NCBI GenBank assembly: GCA_040384325.1
Contig: JAZKJL010000001.1
Location: forward strand, 434,001-498,000
Source: JACMLX01 sp040384325
Lineage (GTDB): Bacteria; Gemmatimonadota; Gemmatimonadetes; Gemmatimonadales; Gemmatimonadaceae
DNA: 64,000 nt
Direction of reading: 5' to 3'
Position 1 is the stretch's first letter. The number at the start of each line of letters is the position of its first letter. Under the pieces are notes generated by a model. The model saw only the letters and a list, made by a program, of their open reading frames with translations, made no database searches and had not been told where the DNA came from. The position numbers and the translations under genes are program-made. Positions 43,754 through 52,162 of this stretch are shown here, in pieces.

Positions 43754-43952
43754 CGTGTGCAACAACTTCGCGCGGCCCGGGTTACGTGAAGCATGCGCCC
43801 GTGGTCGTCAGGGTGACGGCAACCGCGGACGCGCCGACACTGTCCCACTGCACGCTCCTTCACCGTTGGTTGTAGCCCCCCTCGGCTCGTCGTAGCTTGC
43901 GAGGTTGGGGTGTCCACCGATGACGCTCCTGTCCGTACCCACGCCACTCGAC

Positions 43953-44422
43953 ATGTCCCGTCCCACCGCCGATGACGCACCGACGATCGCTTCGATCGCC
44001 AAGAATCGTCGCGCCCGCCACGAGTACCAGATTCTGGACACGTGGGAGGCGGGGATCATGCTCACCGGCTCCGAGGTCAAGGCGCTGCGTGAGGGACGTG
44101 CGAACGTCAGCGACGCCTTCGGCGTGATCAACGGCACCGAGATCTTCCTGCTCAACCTGCACATCTCGCAGTACGAGCAGGCGGGGTACAGCGCGCACGA
44201 GCCGACGCGCACGCGCAAGCTGCTGCTGCATGCGAAGGAGATCGAGAAGCTGATCGGCGCCGTGACGCGCCAGGGCCTCACCATCGTGCCGCTCGAGTTG
44301 TACTTCAAGAACGGGCGCGCCAAGGTCGCGATCGCACTCGCGCGCGGCAAGAAGCTGCACGACAAACGCGAGGACCTGAAGAAGAAGGACGATGTGCGCG
44401 CGATGGCGCGGGCGATGAAGAA

Positions 44423-44426
<4 letters not shown>
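43953..44426 (+). CDS. smpB: SsrA-binding protein SmpB
   Basis: A 157-residue SmpB that binds tmRNA and brings it to stalled ribosomes for trans-translation. Hallmarks are NRRARHEYQILDTWEAGIMLTGSEVKALREGRANVSDAFG in the N-terminal half, LTIVPLELYFKNGRAKVAIALARGKKLHDKRE, and a basic C-terminal tail. The start at 43953 gives the usual length; in-frame ATGs at 43905 and 43920 would add up to 16 unconserved residues. Its stop overlaps the amidase ATG (ATGA). Confidence 0.96.
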
Positions 44427-45834
<1,408 letters not shown>

Positions 45835-45838
<4 letters not shown>

Positions 45839-46758
45839 CGGCACTCGCCGTGTCGTTCGCCGGCATCGATTTCCAGAATCCCGTCGTCCTCGCCTCCGGC
45901 ACCGCCGCGTACGGCCGCGAACTGCACGACATCGTGGATCTCGAGCGGCTGGGTGGGCTGGTGACCAAGGCGGTGTCGCTGGTGCCACGCCCCGGTGCAC
46001 GGGCGCCGCGCGTGTCGGATTTTCCCGGCGGAATGATCAACGCCATCGGCCTCGCCAATCCCGGCGTGGATGTGGTGCGCGAGACGGAGCTGCCGTGGCT
46101 CGCCACGCACCTGCGTGCGGCCAGGGTGCTGGTGAACGTGGTCGGCAATGCGGTCGAGGATTTCGCGGACGTGATCACGCAGCTCGAGGAGCCGGCGGGC
46201 GTGGCGGGGTATGAACTCAACGTCAGCTGTCCGAACGTGAAGGCGGGTGGCATGGAGTTCGGCGCCGATCGGGTGGTGCTGCGGGCGCTGATCGAACGCG
46301 CGCGTGCGGCCACCACTCGGCCGCTGGTGATCAAGCTCTCGCCGACGCTCGCCGACCTGGCGGGTACGGCGCAGGTGTGCGCCGATGCCGGCGCCGATGC
46401 GATGACGCTCACCAACACGCTGCCCGGGCTCGTGATCGACGTCGAATCGCGTCGGCCGCGCATCGGATTCGGGAGCGGTGGTGTGAGTGGACCACCGCTG
46501 CTGCCGGTGGGCGTGCTGGCCACCTGGCGCGTGTCGCGGGTGGTGTCACTGCCGATCATTGGGCTGGGTGGTGTGTCGCGCGGCGAACATGCGCTGCAGT
46601 ACATCATGGCGGGGGCCACGCTGGTTGGCGTCGGCACGGCCGGCATGGTCGATCCTCGCGCCCCGGAGCGCATCGTGGACGAACTCGCCCGCTGGTGCCA
46701 GCGACACGGCGTGACATCGCTCGAGAGCGTGCGCGGCACGCTGGAGTGGCCGTCGTGA
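45835..46758 (+). CDS. pyrD: Dihydroorotate dehydrogenase, class 1 (1B-like catalytic subunit)
   Basis: A 307-residue FMN enzyme oxidising dihydroorotate to orotate. The catalytic base is Cys (C132 in ELNVSCPNVKAGG), as in class 1; class 2 enzymes use Ser and have an N-terminal membrane region that is absent here. The sequence best fits PyrDB, which normally needs the electron-transfer subunit PyrK; no pyrK is adjacent. The GTG start overlaps the amidase stop, and its stop overlaps the pyrF GTG. Confidence 0.94.
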
Positions 46759-47450
46759 CCCCGGCGCTGCTGCTGGCGCTGGATGTCCCGAGCGCCGCCG
46801 AGGCGCTGTCGATGGTGGATCGGTTCGAGGGGCGGTGCCGCTTCTACAAGGTGGGGCTGGAGCTGTTCACCGCCGCCGGTCCGGCACTGCTGGCCACGCT
46901 GCGGGCACGGCAGGTGGAGGTTTTCCTCGACCTCAAGCTGCACGACATCCCGAACACCGTGCGCCAGGCAGCGCGTCGTGCGGCAGCCCATGACGTCCGG
47001 CTGCTGACCGTGCACGCCTCGGGTGGCGAGGCGATGCTGGCGGCGGCAGTGGACGGGGCGGGCGAGGGGTGCGGCATCCTCGGCGTGACCGTGCTCACCA
47101 GCCTGGCGCCCGCGGAGCTGGCCGAGGCGTGGGGGCGCGGACCGTGGATCGACGTGAAGGCCGAGGTGCTGCGCCTGGCCGGATTGGCCGACGCGGCCGG
47201 GGCGCATGGGGTGGTCTGCAGCGGCGCCGAACTCTCGGCGGTCGTCCAGAAGTTCGAGGGGCGCCTGGCGCCGCTGGTGCCCGGAGTTCGACCCGCCGGG
47301 GCGCCCGCCAATGATCAGGTCAGGATCGTCACCCCGGAGACCGCCGCCGCTCAGGGGGCACGGTATCTCATCCTCGGCCGGGCTGTGACCGAAGCGGCGG
47401 ACCCGCTGGCGGCCTGGGATGCCATCGCCGCCTCGGTGGCAGCGGCCTGA
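46755..47450 (+). CDS. pyrF: Orotidine-5'-phosphate decarboxylase
   Basis: A 231-residue TIM-barrel enzyme converting OMP to UMP. The catalytic charge network is FLDLKLHDIPNT with D59, K61 and D64. The phosphate-binding end is VRPAGAPANDQVRIVTP and YLILGRAVTEAADP. The GTG at 46755 overlaps the pyrD stop (GTGA); a GTG at 46746 would add three residues. After it comes a 147-bp spacer with the probable promoter of the rpmJ operon. Confidence 0.96.
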   Translation: MTPALLLALDVPSAAEALSMVDRFEGRCRFYKVGLELFTAAGPALLATLRARQVEVFLDLKLHDIPNTVRQAARRAAAHDVRLLTVHASGGEAMLAAAVDGAGEGCGILGVTVLTSLAPAELAEAWGRGPWIDVKAEVLRLAGLADAAGAHGVVCSGAELSAVVQKFEGRLAPLVPGVRPAGAPANDQVRIVTPETAAAQGARYLILGRAVTEAADPLAAWDAIAASVAAA

Positions 47451-47526
47451 CGACGACGTGGAAAATCGTACACGTCGGTCGTTTTCCGGTGTCAAGAGGT
47501 TCAGCGAAAAAAGTCGGTTCCGGGGG

Positions 47527-47555
47527 TTGTATGCCGGGAATGGCACGGCTAGCTT
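47527..47555 (+). promoter_or_regulatory. Candidate promoter for the rpmJ-rpsM-rpsK-rpsD operon
   Basis: TTGTAT (47527-47532) and TAGCTT (47550-47555) are separated by 17 bp in the pyrF-rpmJ spacer. Each matches consensus at only three positions. A small stem (TTGGG at 47554-47558 with CCCAA at 47567-47571) lies near the predicted start point. Position supports it more than sequence does. Confidence 0.35.
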
Positions 47556-47597
47556 GGGTGTCTTGTCCCAAAGTCGTGTCCCCGACAGGAGTTTCCT

Positions 47598-47714
47598 GTG
47601 AAAGTCCGTTCCAGCGTGAAGCCGATCTGCGAGCACTGCAAGGTGGTCAAGCGTGACGGCGTGCTCCGCATCATCTGCGGGCGCAATCCCAAGCACAAGC
47701 AGCGGCAGGGTTAA
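47598..47714 (+). CDS. rpmJ: 50S ribosomal protein L36
   Basis: A 38-residue protein, too short for most gene finders. It has the zinc-ribbon ligands C11, C14, C27 and H33 (KPICEHCKVVKRDGVLRIICGRNPKHKQRQG) and is therefore the zinc-binding form. GTG start with AGGAG 6 nt upstream. It opens the alpha operon; infA and secY, which often precede it, are absent, and pyrF is its upstream neighbour. Confidence 0.97.
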   Translation: MKVRSSVKPICEHCKVVKRDGVLRIICGRNPKHKQRQG

Positions 47715-47720
47715 GGATTA

Positions 47721-48098
47721 ATGGCGCGTATTGCAGGCGTGGATCTTCCGCGCGAGAAGAAGGTGGAGATCGGGCTGACGTATATCTTCGGCATCGGTCG
47801 CAAGACGGCACGTGAGATCCTCTCCAAGACGGGCGTTGACGCCGCGTTGCGGGTGAAGGACCTGGTCGAGGCCGACGTCAACAAGCTCCGCCAGATCATC
47901 GAGCGGGACTATCGTGTCGAGGGTGCGCTGCGCACCGAAGTCGCGATGAACATCAAGCGCCTCATGGACATCGGGTCCTATCGAGGCACACGCCACCGTC
48001 GCGGGCTTCCCGTCCGTGGCCAGCGTACGCACACCAACGCCCGCACGAAGAAGGGGCCGCGCCGCGCGATCGCCGGCAAGAAGAAGGTAACCAAGTAA
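47721..48098 (+). CDS. rpsM: 30S ribosomal protein S13
   Basis: A 125-residue S13 of the small-subunit head that contacts the P-site tRNA. It shows ARIAGVDLPREKKVEIGLTYIFGIG, the helical middle and the basic C-terminal tail GTRHRRGLPVRGQRTHTNARTKKGP. It starts 6 bp after rpmJ; rpsK follows after 3 bp. Confidence 0.98.
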   Translation: MARIAGVDLPREKKVEIGLTYIFGIGRKTAREILSKTGVDAALRVKDLVEADVNKLRQIIERDYRVEGALRTEVAMNIKRLMDIGSYRGTRHRRGLPVRGQRTHTNARTKKGPRRAIAGKKKVTK

Positions 48099-48101
48099 CC
48101 G

Positions 48102-48479
48102 ATGGCGACCGGAAAGAAGACCAAGAAAATCGTCGATGCCGAAGGCGTCGCGCACGTCAGCGCGACCTTCAACAACACGACGATCACGATCACCGATGCC
48201 CGCGGCAACGCGGTCTCGTGGGGATCCGCCGGCAAGGCCGGCTTCAAGGGCTCCAAGAAGAGCACCCCGTTCGCCGCCACCGTCGCCGGTGAGCAGTGCG
48301 CGCGGGAAGCGCTCTCGATGGGGATGAAGCGGGTGCACGTGAAGGTGCAGGGCCCGGGCAGCGGCCGTGAGTCCGCGATCCAGGCGCTGGCCTCGACGGG
48401 CCTCGTCGTCAAGTCGATCAAGGACGTCACGCCGATTCCGCACAACGGCTGCCGTCCTCCCAAGCGCCGGAGGGTCTGA
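48102..48479 (+). CDS. rpsK: 30S ribosomal protein S11
   Basis: A 125-residue S11 of the platform. Typical blocks are HVSATFNNTTITITDARGNAVSWGSAGKAGFKGSKKSTPFAA and DVTPIPHNGCRPPKRRRV at the C-terminus. It lies between rpsM and rpsD in the standard order, with 2 bp to rpsD. Confidence 0.98.
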   Translation: MATGKKTKKIVDAEGVAHVSATFNNTTITITDARGNAVSWGSAGKAGFKGSKKSTPFAATVAGEQCAREALSMGMKRVHVKVQGPGSGRESAIQALASTGLVVKSIKDVTPIPHNGCRPPKRRRV

Positions 48480-48481
48480 CC

Positions 48482-49117
48482 ATGGCGCGATACACAGGTC
48501 CCAGCTGCCGTCAGTGCCGTCGTGAAGGCACGAAGCTGTTCCTCAAGGGCACCAAGTGCTTCACCGAGAAGTGCCCGGTGGAACGCCGTCCGTACGCCCC
48601 GGGCCAGCATGGCCAGAGCACGGGTCGCCGCAAGAAGGTGTCCGAGTATGCCAAGCAGCTGCGCGAGAAGCAGAAGATCAAGCGCATGTACGGCATGAAC
48701 GAGAAGCAGTTCCGCAACATGTTCGAGAAGGTCGCCAAGCAGCCGGGCATCACCGGTCACAACCTGCTGGCGAACCTCGAGAGCCGCCTCGACAACATGG
48801 TGTACCGCATGGGCTTCGCCGCCAGCCGCAAGGCCGCGCGTCAGCTCATCCGCCACCAGCACGTCGAGGTCAATGCGAAGCGCGTCGACATCCCGAGCTT
48901 CATCGTGCAGCCGGGTCAGGAGATCCGCGTCCGCCAGAAGTCGCGCGAGATGGCCGTCGTCGCCGAGGCGCTGGAGAATGCCAAGCGCCAGCCGTCGCTG
49001 GCCTGGCTGGCGGTCGATGCCGAGTCGTTCAGCGGCCGCATGCTCGAGCGTCCGCAGCGCACCAGCATCCCGGTCGCGGCGCAGGAACAGCTGGTCGTCG
49101 AACTGTACTCGAAGTAA
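48482..49117 (+). CDS. rpsD: 30S ribosomal protein S4 (zinc-binding type)
   Basis: A 211-residue S4, one of the first proteins to bind 16S rRNA. Four cysteines (C9, C12, C26, C31) form the N-terminal zinc site of the C+ form; the S4 RNA-binding domain (SRLDNMVYRMGFAASRKAARQLIRHQHVEVNAKRV) lies mid-protein. In other bacteria S4 represses its own operon by binding mRNA. A stable hairpin lies 8 bp after its stop in the 193-bp spacer before rpoA. Confidence 0.98.
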   Translation: MARYTGPSCRQCRREGTKLFLKGTKCFTEKCPVERRPYAPGQHGQSTGRRKKVSEYAKQLREKQKIKRMYGMNEKQFRNMFEKVAKQPGITGHNLLANLESRLDNMVYRMGFAASRKAARQLIRHQHVEVNAKRVDIPSFIVQPGQEIRVRQKSREMAVVAEALENAKRQPSLAWLAVDAESFSGRMLERPQRTSIPVAAQEQLVVELYSK

Positions 49118-49125
49118 GCCGGTCG

Positions 49126-49152
49126 CCGGTCGCTCCCTGGTGGGGCGACCGG
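49126..49152 (+). promoter_or_regulatory. Hairpin in the rpsD-rpoA spacer
   Basis: An 11-bp stem with one G-T pair (49126-49136 with 49142-49152, 5-nt loop) sits directly after rpsD. No T tract follows. It could be a partial terminator or processing site, lowering rpoA expression relative to the ribosomal genes, or a protein-binding leader. The rest of the 193-bp spacer shows no gene. Confidence 0.5.
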
Positions 49153-49310
49153 ACATCGGTCTGCACCATCCGTCGCGCGCTCCGGCACGCGGCGGGGACG
49201 TTGGGTCGGGACTCTCACTCCCCTACGAGCTTGCCGCGCGTGAGAGGCGGGGCAAGGCGTTGTCGGCCACGGTGGCCTGACAAGACCTCCTTTTCGCAAT
49301 CAGCTTTCCT

Positions 49311-50381
49311 ATGGCATCAATCGATCTCCGCGGCCTTGTCCGTCCGCAGCTCGTCGAAGCGACGAAGCGCGAGGACAATCCGTTCATCGCTGAATTCCGC
49401 CTCCAGCCGCTCGAGCGTGGCTTCGGCCACACGCTTGGCAATGCCATGCGTCGCATGCTGCTGTCGTCCCTCCGCGGCGCGGCCGTGTGGGGCTTCCGGA
49501 TCGATGGCGTGGTGCACGAGCACCAGACCATCCCGGGCGTGGTGGAAGACGTGCACCAGATCATCGGCAACCTGAAGTCGCTGGTGCTGATGCTCGACGA
49601 CGATCTCGAGAACGCCGTGCTGCGCGCCTCGCTGAAGTCTGCCGGTGCCTTCACGGCCGGCGCGCTGCAGCTGCCCGCTGGCGTGCGGGTGGTGGACGCG
49701 AACCATCACATCTTCACCATGCAGGATGACCGTGACATCTCGGTCGAACTGTACGTGAACGTGGGCCGCGGCTACGTGGACGCCGACCAGCACACCGTCG
49801 AGCGCGGCATGCCGGTCGACCTGGTCCGCATCGACGCGATCTACAACCCGGTCCGTCGTGCGAACTTCACCGTCGCGGAAACCCGCGTCGGCCAGCGCAC
49901 CGACTACGATCGCCTGACCCTGACCGTGGAAACCGACGGCACCATCGCGCCGGAAGAAGCCGTCAGCTACGCGGCCGCCCTGGCGCAGGCGCACTTCCAG
50001 TACTTCGCCAGCTTCGGCACCAGCTCCGCTGGCAGCCTGAATGCCGGTGACGTCGACGGCAAGGGCATCCTGCTGTCCGAACTGGCGGTCGCGATCGACG
50101 CGCTCGGCCTCTCGGTGCGGTCGGTCAACTCGCTCAAGAACAACAACGTCCGCTCGCTGGGTGATCTCACGCGGCAGACGGAATCGCAGATCCTGCAGGT
50201 CAAGAACTTTGGCAAGAAGTCCCTCGAGGAAGTGGCAGCACTCCTCGAGAATCGCGGTTTGAACTTTGGGATGCGGTACGAGGAAGCGGGGGACTTCGCA
50301 CGGGTGCTCGATTGGGGCACGCCACCGTCGAAGGTCGCCGCCAACGCGCCGGACGATCCCGTCGAGTCCTCGCAGGAGTAA
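49311..50381 (+). CDS. rpoA: DNA-directed RNA polymerase subunit alpha
   Basis: A 356-residue alpha subunit. The N-terminal assembly domain (about 1-235) includes LERGFGHTLGNAMRRMLLSSLRGAAVWGFRIDGVVHEH. The C-terminal domain, with helix-hairpin-helix segments (LSVRSVNSLKNNNVRSLGDLTRQTESQILQVKNFGKKSLEEV), contacts UP elements and activators. A C-terminal extension of about 30 residues follows. rplQ starts 6 bp downstream. Confidence 0.98.
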   Translation: MASIDLRGLVRPQLVEATKREDNPFIAEFRLQPLERGFGHTLGNAMRRMLLSSLRGAAVWGFRIDGVVHEHQTIPGVVEDVHQIIGNLKSLVLMLDDDLENAVLRASLKSAGAFTAGALQLPAGVRVVDANHHIFTMQDDRDISVELYVNVGRGYVDADQHTVERGMPVDLVRIDAIYNPVRRANFTVAETRVGQRTDYDRLTLTVETDGTIAPEEAVSYAAALAQAHFQYFASFGTSSAGSLNAGDVDGKGILLSELAVAIDALGLSVRSVNSLKNNNVRSLGDLTRQTESQILQVKNFGKKSLEEVAALLENRGLNFGMRYEEAGDFARVLDWGTPPSKVAANAPDDPVESSQE

Positions 50382-50387
50382 TCCCAA

Positions 50388-50744
50388 ATGCGCCATCGGA
50401 AGGCTGGTCGTCAACTCCGCCGCACGAGCGAGCAGCGTCTCGCCCTGCTGCGTAACCTCGCCACCTCGCTCATCGAGCAGGGGGCCATCGAAACCACCGA
50501 AGCCAAGGCCAAGGAGCTCCGTCCATTCGTGGAGAAGCTTGTGACCAAGGCCAAGGCCGGCACGGTGCACGCGCGCCGGCTCGCCGGGCGCCACATCCAC
50601 AAGCGTGGCGCGGCGGACAAGCTGTTTCAGGAGTGGGGGCCGAAGTTCGCCACCCGCGCCGGCGGCTACACGCGGATCCTCAAGACCGGCCATCGCCTCG
50701 GCGACGGAGCGGAAATGGCTCGCATCGAATTCGTGGAGAACTGA
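50388..50744 (+). CDS. rplQ: 50S ribosomal protein L17
   Basis: A 118-residue L17 with MRHRKAGRQLRRTSEQRLALLRNLATSLIEQGAIETTEAKAKELRP at the N-terminus and GAEMARIEFVEN at the end, the standard form and length. It lies directly after rpoA as in most bacteria, with rpmB 3 bp downstream. Confidence 0.98.
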   Translation: MRHRKAGRQLRRTSEQRLALLRNLATSLIEQGAIETTEAKAKELRPFVEKLVTKAKAGTVHARRLAGRHIHKRGAADKLFQEWGPKFATRAGGYTRILKTGHRLGDGAEMARIEFVEN

Positions 50745-50747
50745 GTC

Positions 50748-50972
50748 ATGGCCATCAATCGCAGCCGCTGCTACGTCTGCAACAAGGGCGTCACCTTCGG
50801 CAACAACGTGTCGCACGCGAACAACCGCGTGCGTCGCACCTGGCGCCCGAACCTGCAGGTCATGCGGATCCTCGACACCGATGGCAAGATCATCAAGGTC
50901 AAGGCCTGCACGTCCTGCATGTCGGCCGGCAAGATCCATCGCGCCCCGCGCGGCGTCCCCTCGGTCGCCTGA
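50748..50972 (+). CDS. rpmB: 50S ribosomal protein L28 (zinc-ligand type)
   Basis: A 74-residue L28. Paired cysteines C8-x2-C11 and C54-x2-C57 form a zinc site (C+ form). Core sequence GVTFGNNVSHANNRVRRTWRPNLQ is diagnostic. Its place at the end of the alpha operon is unusual, since rpmB is more often next to rpmG or alone. A strong terminator follows. Confidence 0.97.
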   Translation: MAINRSRCYVCNKGVTFGNNVSHANNRVRRTWRPNLQVMRILDTDGKIIKVKACTSCMSAGKIHRAPRGVPSVA

Positions 50973-51010
50973 ACCGCGACGACGTTGCCGTCGTGCTGAA
51001 CGCTGTCGGT

Positions 51011-51049
51011 GCGGGGGAGTCCTTCGAGGGCTCCCCCGCGCTGTTTTTT
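51011..51049 (+). terminator. Rho-independent terminator after rpmB
   Basis: A 12-bp stem with one G-T pair (51011-51022 with 51028-51039, loop TTCGA) is followed after four bases by six T residues (51044-51049). It ends the ribosomal protein operon. Confidence 0.92.
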
Positions 51050-51066
51050 CTCCCCGGGCCCGTGTC

Positions 51067-52050
51067 ATGGCGCGTGTACTGATCACCGGCGTCGCCGGAC
51101 AGGATGGGGTCTACCTCGCCGAGCAGTTGCTGGCGCGTGGCGACCAGGTGGTGGGTACCACGCGCGGCGACCCGCTGGAGGCCAAGGCGCGGCTGTCGTC
51201 GGCGGCCGAAGCCCTGCAACTGCGCGAACTCGACCTGCGCGACGCACGTGCGATCGACGCGCTGGTGGAGGAGGTGCGACCGGAGCAGGTGTATCACCTC
51301 GCCGCGCCCGCGGTGCCGGCGCTCGCATGGAAGGCGCCCGCCGAAGCCACCGACGCGCTCTGTACGGTGCCCGCGCGGCTGCTGGAGTCGGTATGTCGGC
51401 ACGTGCCGACGACGCGCTTCGTGATGGCGGGATCATGCCAGGTGTTCGGGCCCGACTCCGTGGCACCGCAGAGCGAGGCCACGCCATTCACGCCCGTCAC
51501 ACCGTATGGTGCGGGGAAGGCGTACGCGACGATGCTGGTGGCCGCGTTCCGTGACGGCCGCGCGCTGCATGCCTCCACGGCGCTGCTCTTCAATCACGAG
51601 AGTGCGCGGCGCTCGGCGGATTACGTCACCACCAAGATCTGTCGCGCCGCCGTGCGCATCGCATCGGGTGACCGCACCGCCACGCCGCTGTCGCTCGGCG
51701 CGCTGGACGTGATCCGCGACTGGGGACACGCGCGCGACTACATGGCGGCGCTGATCCTCATGGCCGACGCCGCCGAGCCGGCGGATTACGTGATCGGCAC
51801 CGGTGTCGGTCGCACCGTGGCGCAGTTCTGCGAGGCCGCGTTTGCGCGGGTCGGGCTGGACTGGACCGCGCACGTGACCGTCGATGCCGCCCTCGCGCGC
51901 AGCGGTGACGTACCGGCGCTGGTGGCCGACGCCACGCTGGCGCGGGAGCGACTCGGCTGGCAGCCGACCACCACGTTCGAGGCCCTGCTCGACGAGTTGC
52001 TCGACGCCGCGCGCGAAGCCCTGGCGGTTCCATCGCCGCGCGCGCGCTGA
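51067..52050 (+). CDS. GDP-mannose 4,6-dehydratase-like SDR epimerase/dehydratase
   Basis: A 327-residue extended SDR. The NAD(P) motif is ITGVAGQDGVYLAEQLL (6-22), catalytic Y147 and K151 are in PYGAGKAYA, and S123 is in AGSCQVFG. The LFNHESARRSADYVTTK and DWGHARDYM segments are typical of GDP-mannose 4,6-dehydratase. It would make GDP-4-keto-6-deoxymannose or a related sugar nucleotide for surface polysaccharide. It is about 20 residues shorter than typical GMD and some positions differ, so a related epimerase role is possible. It starts right after the rpmB terminator. Confidence 0.78.
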   Translation: MARVLITGVAGQDGVYLAEQLLARGDQVVGTTRGDPLEAKARLSSAAEALQLRELDLRDARAIDALVEEVRPEQVYHLAAPAVPALAWKAPAEATDALCTVPARLLESVCRHVPTTRFVMAGSCQVFGPDSVAPQSEATPFTPVTPYGAGKAYATMLVAAFRDGRALHASTALLFNHESARRSADYVTTKICRAAVRIASGDRTATPLSLGALDVIRDWGHARDYMAALILMADAAEPADYVIGTGVGRTVAQFCEAAFARVGLDWTAHVTVDAALARSGDVPALVADATLARERLGWQPTTTFEALLDELLDAAREALAVPSPRAR

Positions 52051-52111
52051 CCGTCGCGTCGTATCGCGACGTCGCGGCGACAACCCGCCCCAGCCGGGCC
52101 CTCGTCGAGGC

Positions 52112-52138
52112 TATATTTCATGGCTGACTTTCAGCCAT
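52112..52138 (+). promoter_or_regulatory. Candidate carB promoter with overlapping palindrome
   Basis: TATATT (52112-52117) is a good -10 hexamer 45 bp before the carB start, without a clear -35. Immediately downstream, ATGGCTGA (52120-52127) and TCAGCCAT (52131-52138) form a perfect 8-bp inverted repeat around CTT, where transcription would start. It could be an operator or a leader hairpin. Confidence 0.4.
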
Positions 52139-52162
52139 TCCCGTTCCGCCCGTTTTGCGTCC

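Noticed and set aside
43905..43952. Longer SmpB start codons
   Set aside because: They add residues absent from the family; the ATG at 43953 gives the normal length.
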